Assembly: GCF_001279005.1 (NCBI RefSeq) | Contig: NZ_LGCN01000119.1 | Coordinates: 186,001-250,000 of the forward strand | DNA: 64,000 nt | Direction of reading: 5' to 3' | DNA from: Streptomyces caelestis | GTDB lineage: Bacteria > Actinomycetota > Actinomycetes > Streptomycetales > Streptomycetaceae | Notes under the pieces: model-generated | Databases searched by the model: none | Told to the model about the DNA's origin: nothing | The model's input: only the letters and a program-made list of their open reading frames with translations | Position numbers and translations under genes: made by a program | Part shown: piece by piece, positions 43,803-53,432 of the stretch | Layout of the letters: each line of letters begins with the position of its first letter | Position numbering within the stretch: position 1 is the first letter of the stretch

Positions 43803-43877
43803 ATGGACGTTTCTTCGGGCCCCGGTCCGCGCCGGCGGTCACCGGGCGGCGACGACGCGACCGGAGCCACGGCATGA
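43803..43877 (+). CDS. Possible leaderless 24-residue leader peptide coupled to the TSUP gene
   Basis: ATG 43803 lies 6 nt after TAGCGT, the right distance for a transcript beginning at the ATG itself. The 24-codon frame (starting MDVSSGPGPRRR) ends with TGA that overlaps the ATG of the next gene (ATGA, 43874-43877). This arrangement would make translation of the transporter depend on the mini-ORF. No family recognised; it may be only a coupler. Confidence 0.38.
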   Translation: MDVSSGPGPRRRSPGGDDATGATA

Positions 43878-44635
43878 CGCCGCCGGAGATGCTCGGCGTC
43901 TTCGCGGCGGGCGTCGGCGCCGGCACCATGAACGCGGTCGTCGGCTCGGGGACGCTGGTCACCTTCCCCGTGCTGCTCGCCACCGGGCTGTCCCCCGTCA
44001 CCGCCACGGTCTCCAACGCGCTCGGCCTGATCCCCGGCTCCGTCAGCGGCGCCATCGGCTACCGCCGGGAACTCGCCGGCCAGGGCCGGCGCGTCCGCAG
44101 GCTCGGGGTCGGCGCCGCGCTGGGCGGGCTCTGCGGCGCGACGCTCCTGCTGGCCCTGCCCGCCGAGGCGTTCGAGACCATCGTGCCGACCCTGGTGGGG
44201 CTCGCCCTCGTCCTCGTCGCGTTCCAGCCCCTGATCGGCAGGAAGGTGCGCAGCCGCCGCGCGAAGGGACACCCCTCCCGCCGCGACGGCGGATGGCCGC
44301 TGTCCGCCGGCCTGACCCTGGCCAGCGTCTACGGCGGCTACTTCTCCGCCGCCCAGGGCATCATCTACATGTCCCTGATGGGCCTGCTCCTCGACGAGCC
44401 GCTGCAACGCCTCAACGCCGTCAAGAACGTGCTCTCCGCGATCGTCAACACGGTCGCCGCGGCCTTCTTCCTCTTCGTCGCCGACTTCGACTGGACGGCC
44501 GTCGCGCTCATCGCGGCCGGATCCGCCCTGGGCGGCCAGCTCGGAGCGAAGGCCGGCCGCAGATTCAGCCCCGCGGTGCTGCGCGCCCTCATCGTCACGA
44601 TCGGCACCGTCGCCCTCGTCCAGCTGCTCCGCTGA
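43874..44635 (+). CDS. TSUP (TauE/SafE) family transporter
   Basis: 253 aa integral membrane protein with about 8 hydrophobic segments. The first helix pair has GAGTMNAVVGSGTLVTFPVLLATGLSP and the symmetrical second half has YGGYFSAAQGIIYMSLMGLLL, the duplicated motif of TauE/SafE proteins. The ATG follows GGAG and overlaps the stop of a 24-codon mini-ORF. Transports sulfite, sulfonates or organic anions in this family; the substrate here is unknown. Confidence 0.88.
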   Translation: MTPPEMLGVFAAGVGAGTMNAVVGSGTLVTFPVLLATGLSPVTATVSNALGLIPGSVSGAIGYRRELAGQGRRVRRLGVGAALGGLCGATLLLALPAEAFETIVPTLVGLALVLVAFQPLIGRKVRSRRAKGHPSRRDGGWPLSAGLTLASVYGGYFSAAQGIIYMSLMGLLLDEPLQRLNAVKNVLSAIVNTVAAAFFLFVADFDWTAVALIAAGSALGGQLGAKAGRRFSPAVLRALIVTIGTVALVQLLR

Positions 44636-45205
44636 TCACCGCCCGCTCCCGGGACACGTCCTCGGGGCAGGAGCGCGTCCACGCAGCCGCCGTCGACGCG
44701 CGGCGCCCCGCCCGTCGTCGCGGAGGCCTGCTCCGAGCCGGGGTGGACGACCATGTGGGCGATCTCCTCCGGCTCGCTCAGCCGTTGCGGCAGCGACCGC
44801 GGGCCGGTGCTCGCGCAGGAAGGCAAGAGCCGGGTCGGCCGCACCGCGGCTGGGGACGTCCGCCTCGAAACAGCGCCGCCACTCGTCGTCGGTGATCTCC
44901 GGCGGGTGCGCGGAACCGAAGACACCGAGGCCGGCGGCGAGGACGTCCACCCGCGGCAGGGCCTCGGCGACCTGCGCGGCACCCGCCTCGGTGGTCACGT
45001 CCGCCGCGACCGGCACCACGTCGGCGCCGGGCACCTCCCGCCCGAGGGCGGCGGCACGGCCGCGCACGCGCTCGGCGGAGCGTCCGTCGACCGCGCCCCG
45101 GGCGCCCGCCCGCGCCGGCCCGGCGGCGATCGCCGCACCGATGCCCCGGGCGGAGCCGGTGACCGGCGCCGTACGGCCCCTGAGATCGATCCGCACGTCG
45201 TGCAC
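44636..45205 (-). pseudogene. Decayed short-chain dehydrogenase/reductase gene
   Basis: The N-terminal half is a clear SDR: cofactor motif TGSARGIGAAIA and a later VFGSAHPPEITDDEWRRCFEADV. The usual NNxG is altered to AAGLG. After about residue 120 the catalytic Ser-Tyr-Lys region is missing and the frame runs into nonsense. The C-terminal end reappears in another frame (RLSEPEEIAHMVVHP, then VDGGCVDALLP), around 44668-44795. So an internal deletion plus a frameshift have destroyed the gene. The open frame from 45205 to 44636 should not be read as a functional enzyme. Confidence 0.8.
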
Positions 45206-45381
45206 CCCCTTCGCCTGGGTACCAGTGCCTGCATGAGATGCCCGAACACGGACGCAAGGCGCTGCCCGCGCGCACGCTCCACCCGGTCCCGGTCCTTCCC
45301 CGCACCAGCGGTCGCATCACCGCGAACCGCCCGGCGGGCATACGCTTCTCGTAACGCACTCGCGAGGAGGCGGGAGACGAC

Positions 45382-46380
45382 GTGACGGCCGAACACGCGG
45401 ACGCGCCGGACGGCCGGACGGGGGCCGGGACCGGCGGGAACGGCGACGACCTGCTCGACGGGCTGGAGGTGGACGACCGGCGCCCGGAGCGGCCCGTGCT
45501 GCTCGACGCCGACGGCACCCCGATCGAGACCTGGCGGGAGAACCACCCCTACGACCGCAGGATCAAACGGGCGGAGTACGAGAGGACCAAGCGCATCCTG
45601 CAGATCGAGCTGCTGAAGATGCAGCGGTGGGTGAAGGACACCGGTCAGCGCGTCGTCGTGCTCTGCGAGGGACGGGACGCGGCCGGCAAGGGCGGCACCA
45701 TCCAGCGGTTCATGGAACGCCTCAACCCCCGTGGCGCCCGTGTGGTCGCCCTGGAGAAGCCGACCGAGCGGGAGGCGGGACAGTGGTACTTCCAGCGCTA
45801 TGTGGCCCACCTGCCGTCCCGCGGCGAGATCGTCTTCTTCGACCGCTCCTGGTACAACCGTGCGGGCGTCGAGCGGGTCATGGGGTTTTGCACGGACACC
45901 GAGTACCACCAGTTCCTCGAGCAGGCGCCCCTCTTCGAGCGGCTGCTCACCGACGACGGCATCATGCTGGTGAAGTTCTGGTTCTCCGTGTCCCGGGCCG
46001 AGCAGCGGACCCGGTTCGCGATCCGCCAGGTCGATCCGGTGCGCCGCTGGAAGCTGTCGCCGATGGACCTCGCCTCGCTCGACCGCTGGGACGACTACAC
46101 CAAGGCCAAGATCGAGATGTTCCGGGCGACGGACACGCCCCACGCGCCGTGGACGGTCGTGAAGAACAACGACAAGCGCCGGGGCCGGCTGGAGGCCATG
46201 CGCAGCCTCCTGGACCGCTGCGACTATCCGGCGAAGGACCACGGGGCCCTGGGCAAGCCGGACCCGCTGATCGTGGGCGCGGCGGACACCCTGCTGGAGG
46301 CCGGTGAGGAACCCGCGGTCCTCTCACCGACCCCCCTCGCGGGACCCGGCCACGGCCCGGGCAGTCACCCGGGTACGTGA
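45382..46380 (+). CDS. ppk2: Polyphosphate kinase 2 (class I PPK2)
   Basis: 332 aa. Walker A CEGRDAAGKGGT (about 96-106), Walker B VFFDRSWYNRAGVERVMGF and lid WFSVSRAEQRTRF define a single-domain PPK2. The N-terminal 60 residues are variable. Uses polyphosphate to phosphorylate nucleoside diphosphates, or the reverse. GTG 45382 follows GGAGGCGGGAG. Convergent with the GH31 gene, stops only 5 bp apart. Confidence 0.93.
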   Translation: MTAEHADAPDGRTGAGTGGNGDDLLDGLEVDDRRPERPVLLDADGTPIETWRENHPYDRRIKRAEYERTKRILQIELLKMQRWVKDTGQRVVVLCEGRDAAGKGGTIQRFMERLNPRGARVVALEKPTEREAGQWYFQRYVAHLPSRGEIVFFDRSWYNRAGVERVMGFCTDTEYHQFLEQAPLFERLLTDDGIMLVKFWFSVSRAEQRTRFAIRQVDPVRRWKLSPMDLASLDRWDDYTKAKIEMFRATDTPHAPWTVVKNNDKRRGRLEAMRSLLDRCDYPAKDHGALGKPDPLIVGAADTLLEAGEEPAVLSPTPLAGPGHGPGSHPGT

Positions 46381-46385
46381 CCCGC

Positions 46386-48656
46386 TCACCCCAGCGGCAG
46401 CGTCACCTCGCCCGCGCCCCGTGCCTGGGCCCCGCCGGCCACGCGCACCGTGAACGGGCGGTCGGTCCCGGACGCGGTGACCCGCAGGACGTCGCCGTCG
46501 CGCCGGACCCGGAACGTCGCCGCCGCGAGCCCCGCCGTGTCCGGCACGGTGACCTCGGCCGCGTAGTCGGCCGCGGCCGGGGGGTGCACGAGCAGGACCG
46601 GGGCGTCCAGCCAGTCGCCGTCGGGCCGGGAGTCGTCGCCGGCCAGCGGCAGCACGGCGCCCTCGCGGACGTAGAGCGGAAGGCTGTCGTAGCCGTGCCG
46701 TTCGGTGCGCCAGCACGGGCCGGTGACCCGCTCGCCGCTCAGCAGGTGGGTCCAGGCGCCCTCGGGCAGGTAGACCTCCACCTCGCCGTCCTCGCTGAAC
46801 ACCGGCGCGACCAGCAGATCGGGGCCGAGCATGTACTGGCGGTCGAGCGGGCGGCACGCCGGGTCGTGCGGGAACTCCAGCACCATGGGCCGCATCATCG
46901 GCACGCCCGTGCGGTGGGCCTCGACGGCGGCGCCGTACAGATACGGCATCAGGCGGTGCTTGAGCAGGGTGAACCGCCGGGCGACGTCGACCGCCTCGTC
47001 GCCGAACTCCCACGGCACCCGGTACGACGTGGAGCCGTGCAGCCGGCTGTGCGAGGAGAGCAGGCCGAAGGCGAGCCAGCGCTTGAACACCGAGGGGACG
47101 GGCGTGCCCTCGAAGCCGCCGATGTCGTGGCTCCAGAAGCCGAACCCGCTCAGCGACAGGGACAGCCCGCCGCGCAGCGACTCGGCCATCGCCTCGAAGG
47201 ACGACCAGCAGTCGCCGCCCCAGTGGACCGGGTACTGCTGGCCGCCGGCGGTCGCGGACCGGGCGAAGAGCACCGCCTCACCCTGCCCGCGCTCCTTCTC
47301 CAGGAGCTCGAACACCGTCCGGTTGTACAGGTGCGTGTAGTAGTTGTGCATCCGCTCGGGGTCGGAGCCGTCGTGCCAGACGACATCGGTGGGGATGCGC
47401 TCGCCGAAGTCCGTCTTGAAGCTGTCCACCCCCTGGTCGAGCAGCGGCTTGAGCTTCGACTGGAACCAGGCGCGGGCGTCGGGACTGGTGAAGTCGACCA
47501 GTCCCATGCCGGCCTGCCACAGGTCCCACTGCCACACGTCGCCGTTCGGGCGGCGCACCAGGTGCCCGAGGGCCGCGGCCTCGTCGAAGAGCGGGGACTT
47601 CTGGGCGATGTACGGGTTGATCCAGGCGCTGATCCGCAGGCCCTTCTCCTTGAGCCGGGCCAGCATGCCCTCCGGGTCGGGGAAGACGTCCGGGTCCCAC
47701 TGGAAGTCGCACCACTGGTACTCGCGCATCCAGAAGCAGTCGAAGTGGAACACCGACAGCGGGATGCCGCGCTCGGCCATGCCGTCGACGAACGACGTCA
47801 CCGTCGCCTCGTCGTACGAGGTGGTGAAGGAGGTGCTGAGCCACAGGCCGAACGACCAGGCCGGGGGCAGGGCCGGGCGGCCGGTGAGGGCCGTGTAGCG
47901 GCCGAGGACGTCCTTCGGGGTGGGGCCGGCGACGACGTAGTACTCCAGCGCCTGGTCCTCGACGCTGAACTGGACCTGCCCGACGGACTCGGAGCCGATC
48001 TCGAAGGAGACGGCGCCGGGGTGGTTGACGAAGACGCCGTAGCCGCGGGAGGAGAGGTAGAACGGGACGTTCTTGTAGGCCTGCTCGCTGCTGGTGCCGC
48101 CGTCGGCCTGCCAGACGTCGACGGTCTGGCCGTTCTTGACGAACGGGGTGAAGCGCTCGCCCAGGCCGTAGACCTGCTCGCCGACGCCGAGCGACAGCCG
48201 GCTCAGCACGTGGTGGGCTCCCTCGCCGGTGGTGGCGAAGGCGGTGCTCTTGGCGCCGGCGCGGGTCAGTTCGCGTCCGTCCGCGTCGTGGAAGGTGAGC
48301 GCGAAGGGGCCCTCCCCGTCCAGGCGCAGGGACAGGGGACCGCTGGTCAGCTCGGTGACGGTGCCGCCTTGGCGTACCGTTCCCGCGCCGTCCGCGTCCC
48401 CGGTGAGGGCGAAGTCGGGGCCCGGCCGGTACTTGCCCGCGTGGTGGGTGACCCGCACGCCGATCACGCCCTCGGCGGGGGAGAAGCACTCGACCGTGAT
48501 CAGCGGGGCGTTCAGGGTGTCGCCCCTGCGTGTCACTTTCTTCACGGCGGCGTAGCCGGTGAAGCGCTTCGATTCCGGGCGCACATCGCGCACCTCGGTG
48601 GCGTACGCGATCTGGACGCCGTCGCGGATGCGCCAGAAGCCGTCAGTGAATTTCAT
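46386..48656 (-). CDS. yicI: GH31 alpha-xylosidase (YicI type)
   Basis: 756 aa cytoplasmic glycosidase. Nucleophile Asp416 in SFKTDFGERIPTDV and acid/base Asp482 in HWGGDCWSSFEAM have the same numbering as E. coli YicI, and substrate-pocket blocks (FHFDCFWMREYQWCDFQWD, LWQAGMGLVDFT) are conserved. It removes alpha-1,6-xylose from xyloglucan oligosaccharides (isoprimeverose units). Divergent to an ABC importer followed by a GH1 beta-glucosidase, which together fit intracellular xyloglucan-oligosaccharide breakdown. Confidence 0.93.
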   Translation of the reverse strand: MKFTDGFWRIRDGVQIAYATEVRDVRPESKRFTGYAAVKKVTRRGDTLNAPLITVECFSPAEGVIGVRVTHHAGKYRPGPDFALTGDADGAGTVRQGGTVTELTSGPLSLRLDGEGPFALTFHDADGRELTRAGAKSTAFATTGEGAHHVLSRLSLGVGEQVYGLGERFTPFVKNGQTVDVWQADGGTSSEQAYKNVPFYLSSRGYGVFVNHPGAVSFEIGSESVGQVQFSVEDQALEYYVVAGPTPKDVLGRYTALTGRPALPPAWSFGLWLSTSFTTSYDEATVTSFVDGMAERGIPLSVFHFDCFWMREYQWCDFQWDPDVFPDPEGMLARLKEKGLRISAWINPYIAQKSPLFDEAAALGHLVRRPNGDVWQWDLWQAGMGLVDFTSPDARAWFQSKLKPLLDQGVDSFKTDFGERIPTDVVWHDGSDPERMHNYYTHLYNRTVFELLEKERGQGEAVLFARSATAGGQQYPVHWGGDCWSSFEAMAESLRGGLSLSLSGFGFWSHDIGGFEGTPVPSVFKRWLAFGLLSSHSRLHGSTSYRVPWEFGDEAVDVARRFTLLKHRLMPYLYGAAVEAHRTGVPMMRPMVLEFPHDPACRPLDRQYMLGPDLLVAPVFSEDGEVEVYLPEGAWTHLLSGERVTGPCWRTERHGYDSLPLYVREGAVLPLAGDDSRPDGDWLDAPVLLVHPPAAADYAAEVTVPDTAGLAAATFRVRRDGDVLRVTASGTDRPFTVRVAGGAQARGAGEVTLPLG

Positions 48657-48873
48657 GGTCTTCCTCGGAGGGGGAGGGCGGCAGAGGCCCGGGAGAAAGC
48701 CTCTGACCAGGAACTATGACAGGAGACGCAGAACCTGTCACGCCTTGGGACAAGCAGATCGTATCGCTGGGGGGCTAGCGCGACCGGCTTCTGCTGACGT
48801 ATTAGTAATCAGGCAAAACAAATTACACCCGGTGCAGCGCCAGGCAACACCTCGGCGAGAGTCGTCACCAGTC

Positions 48874-48883
48874 GAAGCGCTTC
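48874..48883. promoter_or_regulatory. Candidate LacI-type operator in the xyloglucan divergent promoter
   Basis: GAAGCGCTTC, a perfect 10-bp palindrome with the central CG of LacI-type sites, 68 bp before the importer start. The 294-bp divergent region also has an AT-rich patch (about 48798-48828, including ATTAGTAAT), unusual here and probably promoter DNA. No LacI gene is adjacent to this operon. Confidence 0.42.
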
Positions 48884-48950
48884 ACCAGCCTCCTGAACGA
48901 GTCACCGGCTCAGCACACGCCGAGCCGGTCCCCACGCAAGGGCACCCACC

Positions 48951-50210
48951 GTGACAGCACTTCCTCCGGTTGCCGCACACCGCGCGCGCGGACGTTCACG
49001 CGGAGCCGCCACGTCGTTCGCCGCCGTCTCCGTCCTCATCGCCGGAGCGGCGCTGACCGGCTGCGCACAGCAGCGCGACAGCGACGTGTACACCGTGATG
49101 AACTCCTCGACCGACGAGACCTACCACCGCTGGGACGCCGAGGCGATGGCCCGCTGCGGCGAGCAGCTGGGCGTACGCGTCGAGCAGCAGAGCGTCCCCG
49201 CCTCGCAGGTGATGACGAAGGCCCTGCGGATGGCCTCGTCGAAGTCGCTGCCGGACATCGTGCAGTTCGACGCCTCCGAGATGCCGACCTTCGCCGACGC
49301 CGGCGGGCTCGTCGACCTGCGCTCCCTGGGCCTCGCCACCGACGACATCCCCGAGGGCATCGTCGACTTCGGCTCCTACAAGGGCACGTACTACGGAGCG
49401 GCCCGCTCCGTGAACACCCTCGCCCTCTTCTACAACAAGGACGTCCTGGACGAGGCGGGCGTCCCGGTGCCCACCACCTGGGACGAGCTGCGGCGGACGG
49501 CGAAGAGGCTCACCGAGGGCAACCGGTACGGCCTGGCGCTCAGCGCGGGCGGCGCCGAGGACGGCGTCTTCCAGTTCACGCCCTTCATGTGGTCCAACGG
49601 CGGTGACGAGACGGACCTCGACAGCCCTCGGGTCGTCGAGGCGCTCGACTACTGGAAGGCGCTGCTCCAGGACGGGTCGCTGTCCAAGTCCACGGTCAAC
49701 TGGACGCAGGCCGACGTGAACGACCAGTTCATGGCCGGGAACGCCGCGATGATGATCAACGGCCCGTGGCAGGTCGAGACCCTCAACACCAAGAAGTCGC
49801 TGCACTGGGAGATCGCGCAGATCCCCGTCCCCGAGGCGGGCGCCGACTCGGTGGGGCCGCTCGGCGGCGCCGTGCTCACCGTGCCCCGCACCGGCGACAC
49901 CGAGCGCGAGAAGACCGCCGGCCGGATCGTCGCCTGTCTGGCGAGCGAGAAGGAACAGCTCACCTACGCCCTGAACAGCTGGATGGTCCCGGCCAACGAG
50001 AAGGCCGCCGCGAAGTGGCGCGAGGAGGTGCCCGAGCTGGACGCGCTGGCCGACCAGGTCGCCGCCGCCCGGTCCCGCACCGCCAAGCTCGGCGCCGGCT
50101 GGTCGGGCGTGTCGCTCGCCCTGCAGAGCGCCTTCCAGTCCGCCCTGACCGGCCAGTCCAGCGAGACCGCCCTGCAGCGCGCCCAGCAGCGCGCCACGAG
50201 CGGGAACTGA
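48951..50210 (+). CDS. Sugar-binding lipoprotein of the xyloglucan-type importer
   Basis: 419 aa extracellular solute-binding protein family 1. Arg-rich N-terminus, hydrophobic segment and lipobox LTGC with lipidated Cys38. Later motifs are DIVQFDASEMPTFADAGGLVDL, FYNKDVLDEAGVPVPTTWDEL and MINGPWQVETL. GTG 48951 follows AAGGG. First gene of the operon with two permeases and a GH1 enzyme. Ligand inferred as xyloglucan- or cello-type oligosaccharide. Confidence 0.92.
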   Translation: MTALPPVAAHRARGRSRGAATSFAAVSVLIAGAALTGCAQQRDSDVYTVMNSSTDETYHRWDAEAMARCGEQLGVRVEQQSVPASQVMTKALRMASSKSLPDIVQFDASEMPTFADAGGLVDLRSLGLATDDIPEGIVDFGSYKGTYYGAARSVNTLALFYNKDVLDEAGVPVPTTWDELRRTAKRLTEGNRYGLALSAGGAEDGVFQFTPFMWSNGGDETDLDSPRVVEALDYWKALLQDGSLSKSTVNWTQADVNDQFMAGNAAMMINGPWQVETLNTKKSLHWEIAQIPVPEAGADSVGPLGGAVLTVPRTGDTEREKTAGRIVACLASEKEQLTYALNSWMVPANEKAAAKWREEVPELDALADQVAAARSRTAKLGAGWSGVSLALQSAFQSALTGQSSETALQRAQQRATSGN

Positions 50211-50221
50211 GGTACGCGCCC

Positions 50222-51175
50222 ATGACCACGTCCACCGTCACCGCTCCGGCGCCCGCGAAGACCTCCGGGAAGGGCGCCGCGCCGGACCCGGCCCGGCAGC
50301 GGCTGCGCCGCCGACTCGCCCAGTGGGGCTTCGTCGCCCCCGCCGTCGTCTTCATGCTGCTGTTCTTCGGCTATCCGCTCGTCCGCAACATCGTGATGAG
50401 CTTCCAGCACTACACGCCGAAGACGTTCTTCACCGGCGAGGCCCCCTTCAACGGCGCCGACAACTGGTCGTCCGTCTTCCAGGACGCCCTGTTCGGCAAG
50501 GCCCTGTGGCACACCCTCGTCTTCACCGCCGGATCCCTGCTCGGCCAGTTCTGCATCGGCCTCGCCCTCGCCGTCTTCTTCAACCGCAGGTTCCCCCTCG
50601 GGGGCGTCCTGCGGTCGCTGATCCTGCTGCCCTGGCTGGTGCCCATGGTGGTGTCCGGCATCGTGTGGCGCCGCATCCTCGACCAGGACACCGGCGTGCT
50701 CAACACCTTCCTGGACACCCTGGGGCTGGGCGGTCAGACCCCGTGGCTGACCAGCCCCGACATGGCGCTGCTCTCGGTGATCCTGGTCAACATCTGGATC
50801 GGCATCCCGTTCAACATGGTCATCCTGTACGGCGGCCTCCAGGAGATCCCCAAGGAGCTGTACGAGGCCGCCTCCCTGGACGGCGCCTCGGGCTGGCGGA
50901 CCTTCCGCTCCGTCACCCTGCCGATGCTCAAGCCGGTGATCACGGTCGTCCTGGTGCTCGGCTTCATGTCGACGGTCAAGATCCTCGACCTGATCCTCGC
51001 CCTCACCGACGGCGGACCCGCCGACGCCACCCAGACCCTGGGCACGCTCACCTACCAGAACTCCTTCGTGGAGCTGGACTTCGGCGCCGGCGCGGTCGTC
51101 GGCAACGTACTCATCCTCATCTCCGCGGTGTTCGCGGTGTTCTACCTGCGGGCCAACCGCACCGAGGGGAAGTGA
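50222..51175 (+). CDS. Sugar ABC transporter permease (MalF type)
   Basis: 317 aa, six transmembrane segments after a 32-residue Pro/Ala/Arg-rich tail. EAA loop ELYEAASLDGASGWRTFRSVTLPML. Eleven base pairs after the receptor gene. Partner of the MalG-type permease; no ATPase encoded, so a shared ATPase is assumed. Confidence 0.92.
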   Translation: MTTSTVTAPAPAKTSGKGAAPDPARQRLRRRLAQWGFVAPAVVFMLLFFGYPLVRNIVMSFQHYTPKTFFTGEAPFNGADNWSSVFQDALFGKALWHTLVFTAGSLLGQFCIGLALAVFFNRRFPLGGVLRSLILLPWLVPMVVSGIVWRRILDQDTGVLNTFLDTLGLGGQTPWLTSPDMALLSVILVNIWIGIPFNMVILYGGLQEIPKELYEAASLDGASGWRTFRSVTLPMLKPVITVVLVLGFMSTVKILDLILALTDGGPADATQTLGTLTYQNSFVELDFGAGAVVGNVLILISAVFAVFYLRANRTEGK

Positions 51176-51180
51176 CCGAC

Positions 51181-52008
51181 ATGGCCGCTCACACTCCCGC
51201 CGCGTCCCGACGCCGCTGGGGCTCCACCGCCGCCGGCGTGCTCGTCCTGGGCGTGATGCTCTTTCCGCTGTACTGGATGCTCAACACGGCGCTCCAGCCC
51301 GAGTCGGGCCTGCTCCAGGTCGACCCGGTGCCCGGCAGCCTGGACCTCTCCGGATTCTCCAAGGCCTTCGGCGACCAGGGCGGACATCTGCTGACCTCGC
51401 TGCTGGTCTCGTTCGGCGCCGTCGCCATCTGCCTGGCCGTCTCCGCCCCGGCGGCCTACGGGCTGGCCCGGTTCGGCCTGCGCGGCTCGCGCACGATCGT
51501 GTTCGGCACCCTGATCACCCAGATGGTGCCGGGCATCGTCATCGCCAACGCCCTCTACAACTCGTACGTCGACCTGGGCCTGGTGAACTCCTACTTCGGC
51601 CTGATGCTCGCGGACGCCTCGCTCGGCATCCCGTTCTCCATCGTCCTGATGCGCTCCTTCATGGTGTCCATCCCGGGCGAGGTCATCGAGGCCGCCGAGA
51701 TCGACGGCGCCGGTCCGGTGCGGGTCTTCCTGCGGGTGGTGCTCCCGATGAGCCGCAACTCGCTGATCACCTCCGGCCTGTTCGCGTTCCTGTTCTCGTG
51801 GAGCGACTTCATGTTCGCGCTCACCCTGAACACCACCGACGACGTCAAGCCGATCACGCTGGGCATCTACCAGTACATCGGCGCCCACGTCGGGGACTGG
51901 GGCGCGGTGATGGCCGCGTCCGTGCTCTCCGCCGTCCCGGCCGCGATCCTGCTCGTCCTCGCCCAGAAGTACATCGCCGCCGGCATCACCGGGGGCTCCG
52001 TCAAGTGA
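51181..52008 (+). CDS. Sugar ABC transporter permease (MalG type)
   Basis: 275 aa with six hydrophobic segments and EAA loop [27 protein letters not shown] 51181 is used, 10 nt after GAGGGGA; GTG 51172 would overlap the previous stop but sits too close to that site. Third gene of the importer operon. Confidence 0.92.
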   Translation: MAAHTPAASRRRWGSTAAGVLVLGVMLFPLYWMLNTALQPESGLLQVDPVPGSLDLSGFSKAFGDQGGHLLTSLLVSFGAVAICLAVSAPAAYGLARFGLRGSRTIVFGTLITQMVPGIVIANALYNSYVDLGLVNSYFGLMLADASLGIPFSIVLMRSFMVSIPGEVIEAAEIDGAGPVRVFLRVVLPMSRNSLITSGLFAFLFSWSDFMFALTLNTTDDVKPITLGIYQYIGAHVGDWGAVMAASVLSAVPAAILLVLAQKYIAAGITGGSVK

Positions 52009-52042
52009 TCACCACCGCACACACCGGGATGGACCGACCCGC

Positions 52043-53422
52043 ATGAGCGACTTCCCCCGTTTCCCGCCCGGCTTCGTCCTCGGCGCCGCGACCGCCTCCT
52101 ACCAGATCGAGGGCGCGGCGTACGAGGACGGCCGCGGCCCGTCGATCTGGGACACCTACAGCCACACCCCCGGCCTGGTCGCGAACGGCGACACCGGTGA
52201 CGTCGCCTGCGACCACTACCACCGCTACCCCGAGGACGTGGCGCTGCTGCGCGACCTCGGCGTCGGCTCGTACCGCTTCTCGGTCGCCTGGCCGCGCATC
52301 GTGCCCGACGGCGCCGGCCCGGTGAACCCCAAGGGCCTGGACTTCTACTCCCGCCTGGTCGACGAGCTCCTCGCCGCCGGCATCGAGCCCGCCGCCACCC
52401 TCTACCACTGGGACCTCCCGCAGGCGCTGGAGGACCGGGGCGGCTGGCGGGTGCGGGAGACCGCCGAGCGGTTCGCCGAGTACGCGGCCGTCGTCGCCGA
52501 GCACCTGGGCGACCGGGTGCCCCGCTGGATCACCCTCAACGAGCCGTGGTGCAGCGCCTTCCTCGGCTACTCCGTGGGCCGTCACGCGCCGGGCGCCCGC
52601 GAGGGCCGGGGCGCCCTGGCCGCCGCCCACCACCTCCTGGTCGGCCACGGACTCGCCGTCCGGGCGCTCCGGTCCGCCGGGGTCCGCGAGGTCGGCATCA
52701 CCCTCAACCTCGACCACCACCTGCCCGCCACCGGCTCCGTCGCCGACCGGGAGGCCGTCGTGCGCGCCGACACCCTGCACAACCTGGTGTGGACGGAGCC
52801 GATCCTCGCCGGGCGCTACCCGGACACCGAGGAGGACACCTGGGGCGAACTGATCACCGGACAGGACTTCCGCCGCGACGGCGACCTGGAGCTGATCAGC
52901 CGGCCGCTGGACTTCCTCGGCATCAACTACTACCGCCCGATCGTCGTCGCCGACGCCCCGTACCGCGAGGGCGACCCCGCCCTGCGCGTGGCGACCGACA
53001 ACCGCTACGCCGAGACGGCGATGCCCGGCGTCCGGCACACCGCGATGGGCTGGCCGGTGGCCCCGGACACCTTCACCGATCTCCTGGTGGACCTGAAGGA
53101 GCAGTACGGGGACGCCCTGCCGCCGGTGCACATCACCGAGAACGGCTCCGCCGAGGACGACGAGGTGAGCGCGGACGGCGCCGTGCACGACACCGGCCGG
53201 GTGGCGTACCTGCGCGACCACCTCACCGCGCTGCGGGCCGCGATCGACGCGGGCGTGGACGTGCGCGGCTACTACGTGTGGTCCCTGCTCGACAACTTCG
53301 AGTGGGCCTTCGGCTACGACAAGCGCTTCGGCATCGTCCGGGTCGACTACGACACGCAGCGGCGCACCCCGAAGGACAGCTACCACTGGTACCGGCGCAT
53401 GATCGCCGCCCAGCGGCCCTGA
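52043..53422 (+). CDS. GH1 beta-glucosidase
   Basis: 459 aa cytoplasmic retaining glycosidase. Start [18 protein letters not shown], acid/base Glu167 in TLNEPW and nucleophile Glu366 in ITENGS, and the end block [20 protein letters not shown] are diagnostic. Cleaves beta-glucosides imported by the adjacent transporter; together with the divergent alpha-xylosidase it would dismantle xyloglucan oligomers. Convergent with the PP2C gene, 10 bp between stops. Confidence 0.94.
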   Translation: MSDFPRFPPGFVLGAATASYQIEGAAYEDGRGPSIWDTYSHTPGLVANGDTGDVACDHYHRYPEDVALLRDLGVGSYRFSVAWPRIVPDGAGPVNPKGLDFYSRLVDELLAAGIEPAATLYHWDLPQALEDRGGWRVRETAERFAEYAAVVAEHLGDRVPRWITLNEPWCSAFLGYSVGRHAPGAREGRGALAAAHHLLVGHGLAVRALRSAGVREVGITLNLDHHLPATGSVADREAVVRADTLHNLVWTEPILAGRYPDTEEDTWGELITGQDFRRDGDLELISRPLDFLGINYYRPIVVADAPYREGDPALRVATDNRYAETAMPGVRHTAMGWPVAPDTFTDLLVDLKEQYGDALPPVHITENGSAEDDEVSADGAVHDTGRVAYLRDHLTALRAAIDAGVDVRGYYVWSLLDNFEWAFGYDKRFGIVRVDYDTQRRTPKDSYHWYRRMIAAQRP

Positions 53423-53432
53423 CGGACCGACC

